From Oscillibacter sp. PC13 (GTDB lineage Bacteria; Bacillota; Clostridia; Oscillospirales; Oscillospiraceae), in NCBI RefSeq assembly GCF_900115635.1, contig NZ_FOXE01000002.1, positions 124,001 to 188,000 of the forward strand: a stretch of 64,000 bases of DNA. Direction: 5' to 3'. A model generated the notes under the pieces. The model made no database searches. It was given only the letters and a program-made list of their open reading frames with translations, and was not told the origin of the DNA. This document shows, one piece after another, positions 7,617 through 15,861 of this stretch; the first letter of the stretch is position 1, and every line of letters begins with the position of its first letter. Made by a program: the position numbers and the translations under genes.

Positions 7617-9234
7617 AGCGGTAGGAGGAATTTTTCCGGTCAAAAACAACCCCACAGGGGCCGCCGAATTTCAGGTGGATATCCAAATGCACTTCTTCCT
7701 TGGTACTGTCTTTTTTGACCACGATGTGATCCAGAATGGTGGTCACCAGCTCGGAATTGATGCCGTTCTCAAAGGATAGCTCCTGTTCGAGGGCAGCTTT
7801 GATTCTGTCCAGCTGCTCTACGGACTGCTTGCTTTTTTGCTCCTCCGCCTTTAGGAGCTCTAACCGTTCCTCCAGTTCTTTGATATGATCGTTAAAGCCG
7901 TTATTGCGGCGCTTGAACTCCTCGATGGTGATAGCCTCCGCCATGCTCATTTCCAGCAGGCGGTCTTTTTTTGCATAAATTGCGGACAAGTCTTTCTCAA
8001 GCCGTAAAGCATCCTTTGTGTAATTGTGCTCGTCGGGGACCGATTGGATAATTTTTACCACTGCGTCAATGATAATCCGTTTATTCGGGACCAGCTGGCC
8101 GAAAATGCGAGCCATGACCTGATCCAACTCCCGGGTGGCAAGTTGTGGGGCGGAACAGGCCGTCCGTCCCCGTTCACGATATACCCGGCACTGCCAGACC
8201 TCTTTCGTTCCCTTGGCGCTTTTCAGTACCTGTCGGTGGAAGCTGGTGCCGTGCTTTTCACAAAGAAGCTTACCGCTGTATGGATAGCGGTTATGGAACT
8301 CAGCTGCACTTTGATGGGCCCTCATCTGCTGGCTGCGCCGCTTGTAGAGGGCGTTGGCCCGGTCCCACAGTTCCTCCGATACAATGGCGGGAATGGAAGG
8401 ATCCGGATACATGACCCACTCGCTTTCCTCCAGAATAATCTTCCGCTTGCTGCGGTAATCCACTGTCTGGCTCTTGTTGGCGCAGTACCAGCCCTTGTAC
8501 TTCGGGTTCTCCAAAATATGCCGGATGGTCAGCACATTGAAGGCGTTGCCCCTCCGGCTGGTAACCCCCTCATCATACAGCGTCTTGGAAATACGCCGTA
8601 TTCCCATTTGCTGGTTGGCGTAGAGGTCAAAGATTCGGCGGACCGCCCGGGCCTCCTCCTCGTTGATGGTCAGCACGCAGTCCTTCTTGTCATAGCCCCA
8701 CAGCTTGTCGTTGCCCAGCACATGTCCGTTTTTAATGGCTTGGCGGAAACCGAATTTCAGCCGCTCGGAGAGTTTCCGCACCTCATCCTGGGCCACGCCG
8801 GCCATGACCACCAGCCGGAATTCGCTGTCGCTGTCCAAGGTGTTGATATTGTCATTCTGGAACAGCACCCCCACGTCGTGCTCCAGAAGCTCCTGAGTGT
8901 ACTGGATGCTGTCCAGCGTGGAACGGGAAAAGCGGGATATTTCCTTCGTGATAATGAAATCAAAACATCCCGCCTTGGCGTCCTCAATCATTCGAAGGAA
9001 GCTTCCCCGCTTTTTTGTGCTTGTTCCGCTGATGCCTTCATCGATATACCCGGGAATGTATGTCCAACTGGGTTTTGACTGAATGAGCTCTGTGTAGTAC
9101 TGCACCTGATTTTCCAGGCTGTTCAGCTGTTCATCCTTGTCCGTGGATACTCTGGCGTAAAATGTCACACGCAGAGGCAGCTCAAAAATGCTTTTTCCGT
9201 TCTGCATCTCATTCCGTATTCCGCGTATATTCAT
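7603..9234 (-). CDS. Large serine recombinase, probable sigK-element excisionase (SpoIVCA-like)
   Basis: Site-specific recombinase of about 543 aa. It has an N-terminal resolvase catalytic domain ([11 protein letters not shown] with the nucleophilic serine; [21 protein letters not shown]), then a recombinase domain ([11 protein letters not shown]), a cysteine zinc-ribbon (CEKHG...CRVY...TACS) and a coiled-coil C-terminus. The start at 9234 is preferred because GGGGGAGG precedes it by 9 nt; a GTG at 9240 is too close. The gene points at the left junction, and its TAA stop uses two bases of host sigK sequence beyond the core. Location at the end of an element splitting sigK makes it the natural excision enzyme. 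A Tn5397-type transposition role is the alternative. Confidence 0.93.
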   Translation of the reverse strand: MNIRGIRNEMQNGKSIFELPLRVTFYARVSTDKDEQLNSLENQVQYYTELIQSKPSWTYIPGYIDEGISGTSTKKRGSFLRMIEDAKAGCFDFIITKEISRFSRSTLDSIQYTQELLEHDVGVLFQNDNINTLDSDSEFRLVVMAGVAQDEVRKLSERLKFGFRQAIKNGHVLGNDKLWGYDKKDCVLTINEEEARAVRRIFDLYANQQMGIRRISKTLYDEGVTSRRGNAFNVLTIRHILENPKYKGWYCANKSQTVDYRSKRKIILEESEWVMYPDPSIPAIVSEELWDRANALYKRRSQQMRAHQSAAEFHNRYPYSGKLLCEKHGTSFHRQVLKSAKGTKEVWQCRVYRERGRTACSAPQLATRELDQVMARIFGQLVPNKRIIIDAVVKIIQSVPDEHNYTKDALRLEKDLSAIYAKKDRLLEMSMAEAITIEEFKRRNNGFNDHIKELEERLELLKAEEQKSKQSVEQLDRIKAALEQELSFENGINSELVTTILDHIVVKKDSTKEEVHLDIHLKFGGPCGVVFDRKNSSYRFNRF

Positions 9235-9403
9235 ATGCACTCGCCTCCCCCGTCAAGCGCACAGGATAGCGAAACAGTTCTGGGACGTCTATCAGGGCGT
9301 GTACCACATCCATGGATTCGGAATAGGTGTTTTTCGAAATAAGCCCACAGGAAAAAAGGTGTCCCAGCAAAACGCTCAGCAACTCTCTCTGTGCGTTTTC
9401 CAA
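9209..9403 (-). CDS. 64-aa hypothetical protein overlapping the recombinase start; candidate excision cofactor
   Basis: Small protein starting at a TTG at 9403. A strong Shine-Dalgarno site (AGGTGA within GGAGAGGTGA) lies about 6 nt upstream, and the frame ends at 9209, overlapping the recombinase start by 26 nt. The sequence begins (M)ENAQRELLSVLLGHLF and contains an LISKNTYSES segment; it is predicted mostly helical with no membrane span. I do not recognise a family. In C. difficile a small skin-encoded protein acts as recombination directionality factor for sigK excision. Position, size and likely co-expression make this a candidate for that role, but no sequence similarity is claimed. Confidence 0.6.
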   Translation of the reverse strand: MENAQRELLSVLLGHLFSCGLISKNTYSESMDVVHALIDVPELFRYPVRLTGEASAYEYTRNTE

Positions 9404-9470
9404 ATCACATCACCTCTCCTCCAGAGTATGCAGGCAGGTGTATAAAAATAACGCCCCCCGTCTGTATGAT

Positions 9471-9508
9471 GGATGGATATCCTTTTTTAGGCCGGCGTCT
9501 ATCCATCC
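9471..9508. repeat. 9-bp inverted repeat upstream of the small gene/recombinase
   Basis: GGATGGATA (9471-9479) and TATCCATCC (9500-9508) form an inverted repeat with 20 nt between, in the 105-nt gap between the Crp/Fnr gene and the small gene. It lacks the T run of a terminator and could be a regulator site. The gap also contains CATAC-type -10-like strings, but I cannot assign a sporulation promoter with confidence. Confidence 0.3.
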
Positions 9509-10186
9509 TTATATTTCAAATTCCCGGCTCTCCTCCATCAGCTCAAAATGACTTCTATCCACCTTCAGCATGCCCTCCTTTTGCATCTTGCTTAACTCGT
9601 TGGACAGTGCACTCCGGTCTACATTGAGATAGTCAGCCAGTTGCTGACGGTTGAAGGGGATGGTAAAACTGCGTCTCCCGCTGCGGACGGCCTGATAGGA
9701 CAGATAAGACAGCAGCCGCCCACGAATTGTCTTGGAGGCAGTGTGAAAAATTTTCCGGGACAGGTTCAAATTTTTCTGGGCGGAGATGGCCAGCAGGTTG
9801 CGAATAAGTTTGTTATGGTAGGTGCAGGTGTGGGAACAGAGCTGGAGCACCCGGTTCATATTCAGGAAAAGCACCTCTGCAGATCCGGCCGCTACCACGT
9901 TGACCATCAGCGGTTCGCCGGAGGTGCATGCGTATGTCTCCGCAAAAATCTGCCCCGGCCCAACGCTGTCCAGAACGGTGGTATTGCCCCACAGGTCGTT
10001 GTTTTCAATCAAAACGCTGCCAGACAGCACCATCCCCAAGTCTGTAACTACATCTCCAGTTCGGCAGAGGCTTTCGCCTTTTGAAAAATGACGCTGTTCC
10101 GCGCCCAAACAGAACAGCATTTCCTCCACTTCCAAGGGGGTGATGCCGCGAAAAAGGGCTGTCTTTGATAAGCTGATTACGTCCAT
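9509..10186 (-). CDS. Crp/Fnr-family transcriptional regulator (HcpR-like candidate)
   Basis: 225-aa regulator with an N-terminal cyclic-nucleotide-type beta-barrel (residues about 15-120, e.g. FSKGESLCRTGDVVTDLGMV) and a C-terminal winged helix (FNRQQLADYLNVDRSALSNEL, residues about 165-185). It is divergent from hcp across a 130-nt promoter region. In many anaerobes a Crp/Fnr protein called HcpR activates hcp in response to nitrosative stress, so this is the obvious candidate controller. There is no N-terminal Fnr-type four-cysteine cluster for an iron-sulfur sensor. It travels inside the sigK element. Confidence 0.88.
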   Translation of the reverse strand: MDVISLSKTALFRGITPLEVEEMLFCLGAEQRHFSKGESLCRTGDVVTDLGMVLSGSVLIENNDLWGNTTVLDSVGPGQIFAETYACTSGEPLMVNVVAAGSAEVLFLNMNRVLQLCSHTCTYHNKLIRNLLAISAQKNLNLSRKIFHTASKTIRGRLLSYLSYQAVRSGRRSFTIPFNRQQLADYLNVDRSALSNELSKMQKEGMLKVDRSHFELMEESREFEI

Positions 10187-10317
10187 ATTTTTCTCCTTGC
10201 GTTGTTATACAAACATACTTGTTGTTTTAAATATATTATACTGTGCCCAAGACGTCAAGAAACACAAAATTTTTGCTATAAAAATATACGTATGAGTTTG
10301 ATAAGGAGGAAATGATT
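10187..10317. promoter_or_regulatory. Divergent Crp/Fnr-hcp promoter region
   Basis: AT-rich 130-nt gap. For hcp there is an extended -10, TG-C-TATAAA (10274-10282), without a good -35, which is typical of activator-dependent promoters. A short dyad AACA-TACT-TGTT (10212-10223) lies on the regulator side, and GACGTC (10251-10256) is a second small palindrome. None matches the HcpR consensus I know (TTGAC-N4-GTCAA) exactly. Confidence 0.4.
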
Positions 10318-11958
10318 ATGGAACACAAAATGTTTTGCTATCAGTGCCAGGAGACCGCCGGCTGCACGGGCTGCACACAGTCCGGTGTCTGCGGGAAAAC
10401 GCCCGACGTGGCGGCTATGCAGGATCTTCTGATCTATGTAACAAAGGGAATCTCTGCCGTAACGACGCAGCTTCGGGCCGAAGGAAAGGACATAGATCTG
10501 GACGTAAATCACCTAGTTACTTTGAATCTGTTCACCACCATCACCAACGCCAACTTTGACAAAGACGCCATCATTGCGCGCATCCACGCCACATTGGACG
10601 CCAAACAGGGGCTCCTGTCCCAGGTCGCAAATCCTGATACCCTGCCCGAAGCTGCTGTCTGGACTGCTGACGCTTCTGATTTTGAGGCCAAAGCCGCCCG
10701 GGTGGGAGTGCTGTCCACCGAAAACGAGGACATTCGCTCTCTGCGGGAACTGATTACATACGGTCTGAAGGGCCTGTCCGCTTACTCCAAGCATGCAAAC
10801 GCTTTGCTGCAGGAGGATGCCGGGGTGGACGCCTTCCTGCAACGGGCTCTGGCCGCCACGTTGGACGACAGTTTAACAGCCGACAGCCTGGTGGCCCTGA
10901 CACTGGAAGTCGGTAAATACGGTGTCAGCGGTATGGCCCTGCTGGATAAGGCCAACACCGAAACCTATGGCAATCCCGAAATAACCAACGTGAACATTGG
11001 TACGGGTACACGGCCCGGCATTCTAGTCTCCGGGCATGATCTGCGGGATCTGGAAATGCTTCTGGAGCAGACACAGGGCACTGGCATAGATGTCTATACC
11101 CATTCTGAGATGCTCCCTGCCCACTACTACCCCGCCTTTAAAACGTACCCCAACTTTGTGGGCAACTACGGCAACGCCTGGTGGAAACAGAAAGAGGAGT
11201 TTGAGTCCTTCAACGGTCCCATCCTGATGACCACCAACTGCATTGTGCCGCCCAAGGCCAGCTATCAAAACCGCATGTACACCACCGGTGCAGCAGGTTA
11301 CCCCGGTTGTAAGCATATTCCCGATGGCATTGGGGACGAAAAGGATTTTTCCGCGCTGATCGAGCACGCCAGACATTGCGCGCCCCCAACAGAGATTGAA
11401 CAGGGCGAAATTACCGGAGGCTTTGCCCATGCGCAGGTACTGGCCCTGGCGGATAAAATTGTAAACGCCGTCCAAAGCGGCGCCATCAAAAAGTTTGTCG
11501 TCATGGCTGGCTGCGATGGCCGGGCCAAGAGCCGCAATTACTACACAGAATTTGCCAAGGCACTGCCCCATGATGCTGTTATTCTTACGGCCGGCTGCGC
11601 TAAATACAAGTACAATAAGCTGAACCTGGGGGATATCGGCGGTATTCCCCGGGTACTGGATGCTGGACAGTGCAACGACTCCTACTCCTTGGCTGTCATT
11701 GCCCTGAAGCTCCAAGAGGTCTTTGGCGTAGAGAATATCAACGACCTGCCCATCATCTACAATATCTCCTGGTATGAGCAAAAAGCAGTCATTGTCCTGT
11801 TGGCCCTGCTGTATCTGGGGGTAAAGAATATCCACCTAGGCCCCACTCTTCCCGCCTTCCTCAGTCCCAATGTTGCCAAGGTGCTGGTGAAGAACTTCGG
11901 AATTGCCGGTATCGGCACTGTGGAGGATGACCTGGAGCAGTTCTTTGGTAAGGCGTAA
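10318..11958 (+). CDS. hcp: Hydroxylamine reductase / hybrid cluster protein
   Basis: 546-aa hybrid-cluster protein, full length. The N-terminal cysteine group (Cys7, Cys10, Cys19, Cys25) holds the simple iron-sulfur cluster. The C-terminal half has the hybrid-cluster ligand segments, including [25 protein letters not shown] and [10 protein letters not shown]. It reduces hydroxylamine to ammonia in vitro and is thought to detoxify nitric oxide in anaerobes. The start at 10318 is chosen because AGGAGG (10304-10309) lies 8 nt before it and only 2 nt before the ATG at 10312. It is cargo of the sigK element, divergent from a Crp/Fnr gene, and would be lost from the mother-cell chromosome on excision. 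Confidence 0.97.
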   Translation: MEHKMFCYQCQETAGCTGCTQSGVCGKTPDVAAMQDLLIYVTKGISAVTTQLRAEGKDIDLDVNHLVTLNLFTTITNANFDKDAIIARIHATLDAKQGLLSQVANPDTLPEAAVWTADASDFEAKAARVGVLSTENEDIRSLRELITYGLKGLSAYSKHANALLQEDAGVDAFLQRALAATLDDSLTADSLVALTLEVGKYGVSGMALLDKANTETYGNPEITNVNIGTGTRPGILVSGHDLRDLEMLLEQTQGTGIDVYTHSEMLPAHYYPAFKTYPNFVGNYGNAWWKQKEEFESFNGPILMTTNCIVPPKASYQNRMYTTGAAGYPGCKHIPDGIGDEKDFSALIEHARHCAPPTEIEQGEITGGFAHAQVLALADKIVNAVQSGAIKKFVVMAGCDGRAKSRNYYTEFAKALPHDAVILTAGCAKYKYNKLNLGDIGGIPRVLDAGQCNDSYSLAVIALKLQEVFGVENINDLPIIYNISWYEQKAVIVLLALLYLGVKNIHLGPTLPAFLSPNVAKVLVKNFGIAGIGTVEDDLEQFFGKA

Positions 11959-11975
11959 CAAACGTTCATTCATAT

Positions 11976-12012
11976 GGAAAGGCGGTGGACCGGAACAGTC
12001 CACCGCTTTTCC
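11976..12012. terminator. Bidirectional terminator between hcp and tspO
   Basis: 15-bp stem (11976-11990 and 11998-12012, one G-T pair) with a 7-nt loop between convergent hcp and tspO. A-rich and T-rich flanks on both sides suit both strands. Confidence 0.8.
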
Positions 12013-12023
12013 TATTTGGAGAT

Positions 12024-12497
12024 TCAGTTCAGCATCCATACGCCAAGGTTTAGATACGCCGCGAACGTAACCCAGAGCAAATACGGAATCTGCAGCCACG
12101 CCGCCACAGGATCTACCTTGCGGAACGATAGGATCATCCATAGAATCAAAAGCCACAATGCAATCAGCCAAATAAAGGCCAATCCAAAATTTTGGAAATT
12201 GAAAAAAATAATGCTCCAGAAAAAGTTAAACGCCAGTTGAACCAGGAAGAGCAGCAGGCTGCGGGAACGGGCTTCGGACGCAGGACTCCTATAAATACGG
12301 GCGATTCCGATACCCATTAATGCGAATAGAATCGTCCAGACAATCGGAAACACCATACTGGGCGGCGATAAAGGCGGCTTTGTAACCGTTTCTGTGTAGA
12401 GTTGTGTTCCTCTTCGTGTCAGCCATCCGGAAAGAGCGCCGACCGCTTCTGTCAAAAGAATCCAGAAGGCGTATCGCTTCCATGTGTGTTTTTTCAT
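12024..12497 (-). CDS. tspO: TspO/MBR family membrane protein
   Basis: 157-aa five-helix membrane protein of the TspO/peripheral benzodiazepine receptor family. Family marks are the KPPLSPPSMVFPIVWTILF segment (residues about 40-58) and the tryptophan- and asparagine-rich helix LAFNFFWSIIFF. TspO proteins bind porphyrins and take part in tetrapyrrole and oxidative-stress responses. It is convergent with hcp and is the rightmost gene of the sigK element. Its promoter must lie in the 180 nt between it and the right junction. Confidence 0.93.
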   Translation of the reverse strand: MKKHTWKRYAFWILLTEAVGALSGWLTRRGTQLYTETVTKPPLSPPSMVFPIVWTILFALMGIGIARIYRSPASEARSRSLLLFLVQLAFNFFWSIIFFNFQNFGLAFIWLIALWLLILWMILSFRKVDPVAAWLQIPYLLWVTFAAYLNLGVWMLN

Positions 12498-12691
12498 ACG
12501 GCATCACCCCAAACATGAATATGTGAAGCTCCTCATAAATTATACATGACTGTGCTGTGCAGTACGCCCTTTCACCATAGCAGTCTTAAATCCGGCTTGT
12601 CCCTGAGCATCATGTATTCGTATATTGGTATGCAGCAGGCTGCTCTCAAACTGACTTTCCTGCCGGTTTTCTCCTTTTGCTATCTCCGTTA
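12498..12691. other. Right end of the sigK element (attachment arm and tspO upstream region)
   Basis: 194 nt without a gene. Its last 20 bases (12671-12690) form one arm of the predicted circular attachment site. The in-frame TTG at 12677 has no Shine-Dalgarno site, so I do not treat it as a start for the sigK 3' part. Confidence 0.6.
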
Positions 12692-12694
12692 AAA

Positions 12695-13228
12695 AAGTAC
12701 TACACGCAAAACGGAGATCAAGAGGACCTCATCTCTATTGGAACCATCGGTCTCATCAAAGGCATTACCAGCTTTAATCCGGAAAAAGGAGCAAGGCTCG
12801 CCACCTATGCTGCACGGTGTATTGAAAATGAAATTTTGATGTATTTCCGCAGCCAAAAAAAGCTCCAGGGCGAAGTTTCTCTCTCAGACTCCATTGAGAC
12901 AGACAAAGAGGGAAATGCCCTGCAGCTGATGGATGTCGTCGGCGTGGACGACACCATGCTGGACGACATCCACGATCGGGACAGCGCTCTGCAGCTGCGC
13001 AGGCTGATCCGGGAGAATCTCACAACCCGCGAAGCGGAGATCATCCGGCTGCGCTATGGGCTGGGCGGTACGGTTCCTTTGACTCAGAGGGAAGTTGCCT
13101 CTTCTTTCGGAATCTCCCGTTCCTATGTATCGCGCATTGAAAAACGGGCTCTGGAAAAGCTTCGAAGTGAGCTGCAGGAATCCCCCATCCCCAAAAATCA
13201 CGGCCGGGAGCTTCCATCTGCAAATTAG
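12695..13228 (+). CDS. sigK: sigK 3' part: regions 2-4 of sigma-K, interrupted
   Basis: C-terminal 177 residues of sigma-K. They begin KYYTQNGDQEDLISIGTIGL, continue with the core-binding segment (LATYAARCIENEILM) and region 3, and end with region 4 (TREAEIIRLRYGLGG... and GISRSYVSRIEKRALEK, the -35-binding helix-turn-helix). There is no start codon with a ribosome site at the left end, so this is not an independent gene. It becomes translatable only when joined to 7413-7607. The reading frame is intact to its stop, arguing for selection and against decay into a pseudogene. Confidence 0.93.
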   Translation, partial: KYYTQNGDQEDLISIGTIGLIKGITSFNPEKGARLATYAARCIENEILMYFRSQKKLQGEVSLSDSIETDKEGNALQLMDVVGVDDTMLDDIHDRDSALQLRRLIRENLTTREAEIIRLRYGLGGTVPLTQREVASSFGISRSYVSRIEKRALEKLRSELQESPIPKNHGRELPSAN

Positions 13229-13239
13229 GCGGTCGCTAT

Positions 13240-13259
13240 GCGCTTTTGCCGGAAAGCGC
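13240..13259 (+). other. Small hairpin after sigK
   Basis: 7-bp stem (13240-13246 and 13253-13259) with a 6-nt loop just after the sigK stop. There is no T run, so it is a weak terminator at best. Confidence 0.3.
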
Positions 13260-13293
13260 TGCTGTTCATGGCCTTATTTTGTAAAAGTTTCTG

Positions 13294-13322
13294 TTGACGT
13301 TTCTCCTCCTTACATGTTACAT
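13294..13322 (+). promoter_or_regulatory. Putative promoter of the symporter/mmuM operon
   Basis: -35 TTGACG (13294-13299), 17-bp spacer, -10 TTACAT with an upstream TG (13315-13322). It lies 55 nt before the symporter start, which has its own GAGAGGAGG ribosome site. Confidence 0.45.
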
Positions 13323-13376
13323 TTGATTTAATGTGTTAAAGTCTTACGTGGACTTTATTTCGAGAGGAGGAGCAAT

Positions 13377-14816
13377 ATGATCCTGTTGGAAATTCTATCT
13401 GCAATTTCCGATTTCTTATGGGGCACACCTATGACTGTGGCTCTGGTGGGAACAGGGCTTTATCTTGGTTTCCGGTTCGGATGGCGATATAACTTCCGGA
13501 AAATTGGGTTCCACTTTCAAAACACTTTTGGAAAGATGTTTCAAAAGGGGGATGGCGCCGGTACCGTGTCCGGCTTTGCCGCAGCCTGCACGGCCATGGC
13601 TAACACCATCGGCGTAGGCAACATCGGCGGCGTGGCCACCGCTATCGTATCCGGCGGTCCGGGAGCTGTTTTCTGGATGTGGGTCTCCGGTCTGCTGGGG
13701 ATGTCCACCAAGGCCTGTGAAATCATCCTTGGCCAGCGGTATCGGGTAAAGTACAGCGAGTCCATGGACGAATACATGTGTGACCGCTCCTTTGTCATGA
13801 AGAACGCCCTTGGATGGAAGAGGGGCGCTGTGGTGCTGGCTGTTGCCTGCTTTCTTCTGGGGCCGTGGACTTGCTGCGTACAGACCGAATCCGTTACCAG
13901 CTCTCTGCAGGAGGGCTTTGGTATTGATCCGCTTCTTTCCGTCATTGTACTTGGCGTCACCTGTTTTGCCACCATCGCCGGCGGACTGAAGCGTATCTCC
14001 GCCGTGATGGAAAAGGTTGTTCCCCTCATGGCTTTCATCTATATTCTCGGCGGCCTCGGCATTTTACTGATGAATGTCACCGCAGTCCCCGCTGCCTTTG
14101 GTCTCATCTTCAAAAGTGCCTTCACCCCCATGGCCACGGTAGGCGGCTTTGCGGGTGCCACCGTCCGGGATGCCATTCGTTACGGAATCGCCCGGGGGCT
14201 GTACTCAAATGATGCCGGCACTGGCTACGGCATTATCGCCCACGCCTCTGCCAAGACAGATCACCCTGTCCGTCAGTCCTCCTGGGGCTGGGGTGAAGTA
14301 TTTCTGGACACCATCGTGGTCTGCTCTGTCACCGCCCTGTCCTTGATTCTCACAAACGCTTACATCGATTATCCCAATATCGACTCCGCCCAGTTGACCA
14401 CAGTGGCCTTTAAGGTGGCCTACGGCCCCTTCGGCGGCTGGTTTATGGCGATCGCCATTGCCATCTTTGCCTGGACCACCATCATCGGTATGTACTACAG
14501 CTGTGAAAAATCCGTCAACTATGCGTTCGGTGATACCAAAACCAACCGCAGAGCCACCTGGGTGTACATGGTCTATTACATGCTGCCCTGCGTCTTGTTT
14601 TACAATATTGAGGCAGATGCCCTTTGGGCCATGACTGATTTGCTCTCCGCCATCTATGTTATCATTACCCTTCTGTTTATCTATACTCAGCAGAAGGAAA
14701 TCCTCCGCCTGTTCCATGACTTCTGGAATCGGTTTCTTCCCGCCAAGGAACAGGGGGAACATCCCGAACCTGTGATTTATGGTGCAGTGGATAAAAAGGC
14801 AAAGGAGGTGCAGTGA
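13377..14816 (+). CDS. Sodium:alanine symporter family (AGCS) amino-acid transporter
   Basis: 479-aa polytopic membrane protein. AGCS signatures include GAGTVSGFAAACTAMANTIG (residues about 60-79), GNIGGVATAI and GPGAVFWMW. It moves a small neutral amino acid with Na+ or H+, typically alanine or glycine. Its 3' end overlaps the homocysteine S-methyltransferase start region, whose Shine-Dalgarno lies within this gene's last codons, so the two are coupled. The pairing suggests the substrate may be a methylated or sulfur amino acid. That is inference. Confidence 0.93.
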   Translation: MILLEILSAISDFLWGTPMTVALVGTGLYLGFRFGWRYNFRKIGFHFQNTFGKMFQKGDGAGTVSGFAAACTAMANTIGVGNIGGVATAIVSGGPGAVFWMWVSGLLGMSTKACEIILGQRYRVKYSESMDEYMCDRSFVMKNALGWKRGAVVLAVACFLLGPWTCCVQTESVTSSLQEGFGIDPLLSVIVLGVTCFATIAGGLKRISAVMEKVVPLMAFIYILGGLGILLMNVTAVPAAFGLIFKSAFTPMATVGGFAGATVRDAIRYGIARGLYSNDAGTGYGIIAHASAKTDHPVRQSSWGWGEVFLDTIVVCSVTALSLILTNAYIDYPNIDSAQLTTVAFKVAYGPFGGWFMAIAIAIFAWTTIIGMYYSCEKSVNYAFGDTKTNRRATWVYMVYYMLPCVLFYNIEADALWAMTDLLSAIYVIITLLFIYTQQKEILRLFHDFWNRFLPAKEQGEHPEPVIYGAVDKKAKEVQ

Positions 14817-15769
14817 TGCGTGCAGCACTGGCGGATGCCCTGCGGGAAACAGGTATCCTTGTCATCGACGGATCGATGTCCACAGCCCTGGAAGCTATGG
14901 GCTGCAACTTAAACGACAGGCTTTGGAGTGCCAAAGCCTTGGTGGAAACACCGGATCTGGTACGCCGGGTTCATATGGATTACTTCCGTGCCGGGGCAGA
15001 TTGCGGCATTACCGACAGTTATCAAGCCACCATTCCCGGCCTGCTGGCCAAGGGATATTCCGAAAAGGAAGCGGAGGCATTGATCACCCGATCTGTGGAA
15101 CTGTTTATAGACGCCCGGGACACCTGGTGGAACGCTGAGGGGCTGGGCAGCGGCCGGGTTTGGCCGCTGTGCTTGGGCGCGGTTGGCCCGTATGGTGCTT
15201 ATCTGGCTGATGGATCTGAATACCGCGGCAATTACGGTGTCAGTGATGATGATTTGAAGGATTTTCATCTGCGCAGAATGGAGCTTCTCTGGAATGCCGG
15301 GGCGGATCTGCTACTGATAGAAACGCAGCCTTCTCTCCATGAGGCCCTGCTTGAGGCAGAAATCGCCGAGTCCCTGGGCGCGGACTACTGGATTAGTTTT
15401 TCCTGCCGGGATGGCAGCCATATTCACGAGGGAGATCTGATTCGTGACTGTGCCAAAACACTGGCAGTTGGTCATCCCCATCTGAAAATGATCGGCGTCA
15501 ACTGCACGCCGCCTCAGTTTGTGGAGCACTTGATTCTGGAACTGAAAATGGGATGCGACCTGCCGGTCGCGGTCTATCCAAACAGTGGAGAAGAATATGA
15601 CCCCGCCACGAAGACCTGGCACGGCAACCGAGACGGCATCACCTTCGGAGACTATGCCCGTCGCTGGATGCGGGCCGGGGCCAGCGCTGTGGGCGGCTGC
15701 TGCCGGACAGTGGACAATCACATCCGGGAGGTTGCTAAAGCCCGGACAATTTATCAAAAGATCGGCTAA
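14816..15769 (+). CDS. mmuM: Homocysteine S-methyltransferase family protein
   Basis: 317-aa zinc enzyme of the Hcy-methyltransferase fold (BHMT/MmuM type). The three zinc-binding cysteines are Cys230 (GVNCTPP) and Cys295-Cys296 (GGCCRT). An early DGSMSTALE segment matches the family's substrate loop. It transfers a methyl group from S-methylmethionine or a betaine to homocysteine, giving methionine. ATG 14816 is chosen over GTG 14813 because AGGAGG lies 7 nt before it. The reading overlaps the symporter stop (TGATG). Confidence 0.92.
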   Translation: MRAALADALRETGILVIDGSMSTALEAMGCNLNDRLWSAKALVETPDLVRRVHMDYFRAGADCGITDSYQATIPGLLAKGYSEKEAEALITRSVELFIDARDTWWNAEGLGSGRVWPLCLGAVGPYGAYLADGSEYRGNYGVSDDDLKDFHLRRMELLWNAGADLLLIETQPSLHEALLEAEIAESLGADYWISFSCRDGSHIHEGDLIRDCAKTLAVGHPHLKMIGVNCTPPQFVEHLILELKMGCDLPVAVYPNSGEEYDPATKTWHGNRDGITFGDYARRWMRAGASAVGGCCRTVDNHIREVAKARTIYQKIG

Positions 15770-15822
15770 TTCAAATACAAAAAGGACTATGGCAGTGCCA
15801 TAGTCCTTTTTGTATTTGAATT
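15768..15822. terminator. 26-bp perfect bidirectional terminator
   Basis: A 26-bp perfect stem (15768-15793 and 15797-15822) with a 3-nt loop, A5 on one side and T5 on the other within the stem. It begins inside the mmuM stop codon and serves the convergent pentapeptide gene as well. Confidence 0.9.
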
Positions 15823-15861
15823 CTCTTCTGTCCGCTGTCAAAATACTGTCAGAGCAGTGTC

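Larger units (their letters stand above)
7605..12696. mobile_element. Compact skin-type (sigK intervening) element, 5,087 bp
   Basis: Insertion splitting sigK, bounded by the in-frame repeat AAAAA at 7605-7609 and 12692-12696. It carries, from left to right, a serine recombinase, an overlapping 64-aa gene and a Crp/Fnr regulator (all minus strand), then hcp (plus) and tspO (minus). Circularisation would join 12671-12690 to 7608-7627, a dyad in which CTCC, GCT and CCGTT pair with AACGG, AGC and GGAG at identical 4-nt spacings (13 of 20 positions), as expected of a serine-recombinase attP. No capsid, tail or replication genes are present, unlike the large prophage-derived skin of B. subtilis. 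Excision is inferred, not observed. Confidence 0.88.

Noticed and set aside
7603-9234. Recombinase as part of a conjugative or mobilisable transposon
   Set aside because: No relaxase, coupling protein, resistance gene or replication gene lies between the junctions, and the target is precisely sigK.
9404-9508. Sigma-E promoter for the small gene/recombinase
   Set aside because: CATAC-type -10-like strings exist on the minus strand, but none has a convincing -35 at the right spacing; mother-cell control remains plausible but unsupported by sequence.
12677-12694. TTG at 12677 as start of an independent short sigma factor
   Set aside because: No Shine-Dalgarno site precedes it, its first codons are element-end sequence, and the fragment lacks the sigma-K N-terminus that is present in frame at 7413-7607.
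7413-13228. sigK as a decayed pseudogene
   Set aside because: Both parts are open, meet in frame at a shared core, and an intact recombinase sits at the junction; decay would not preserve this.
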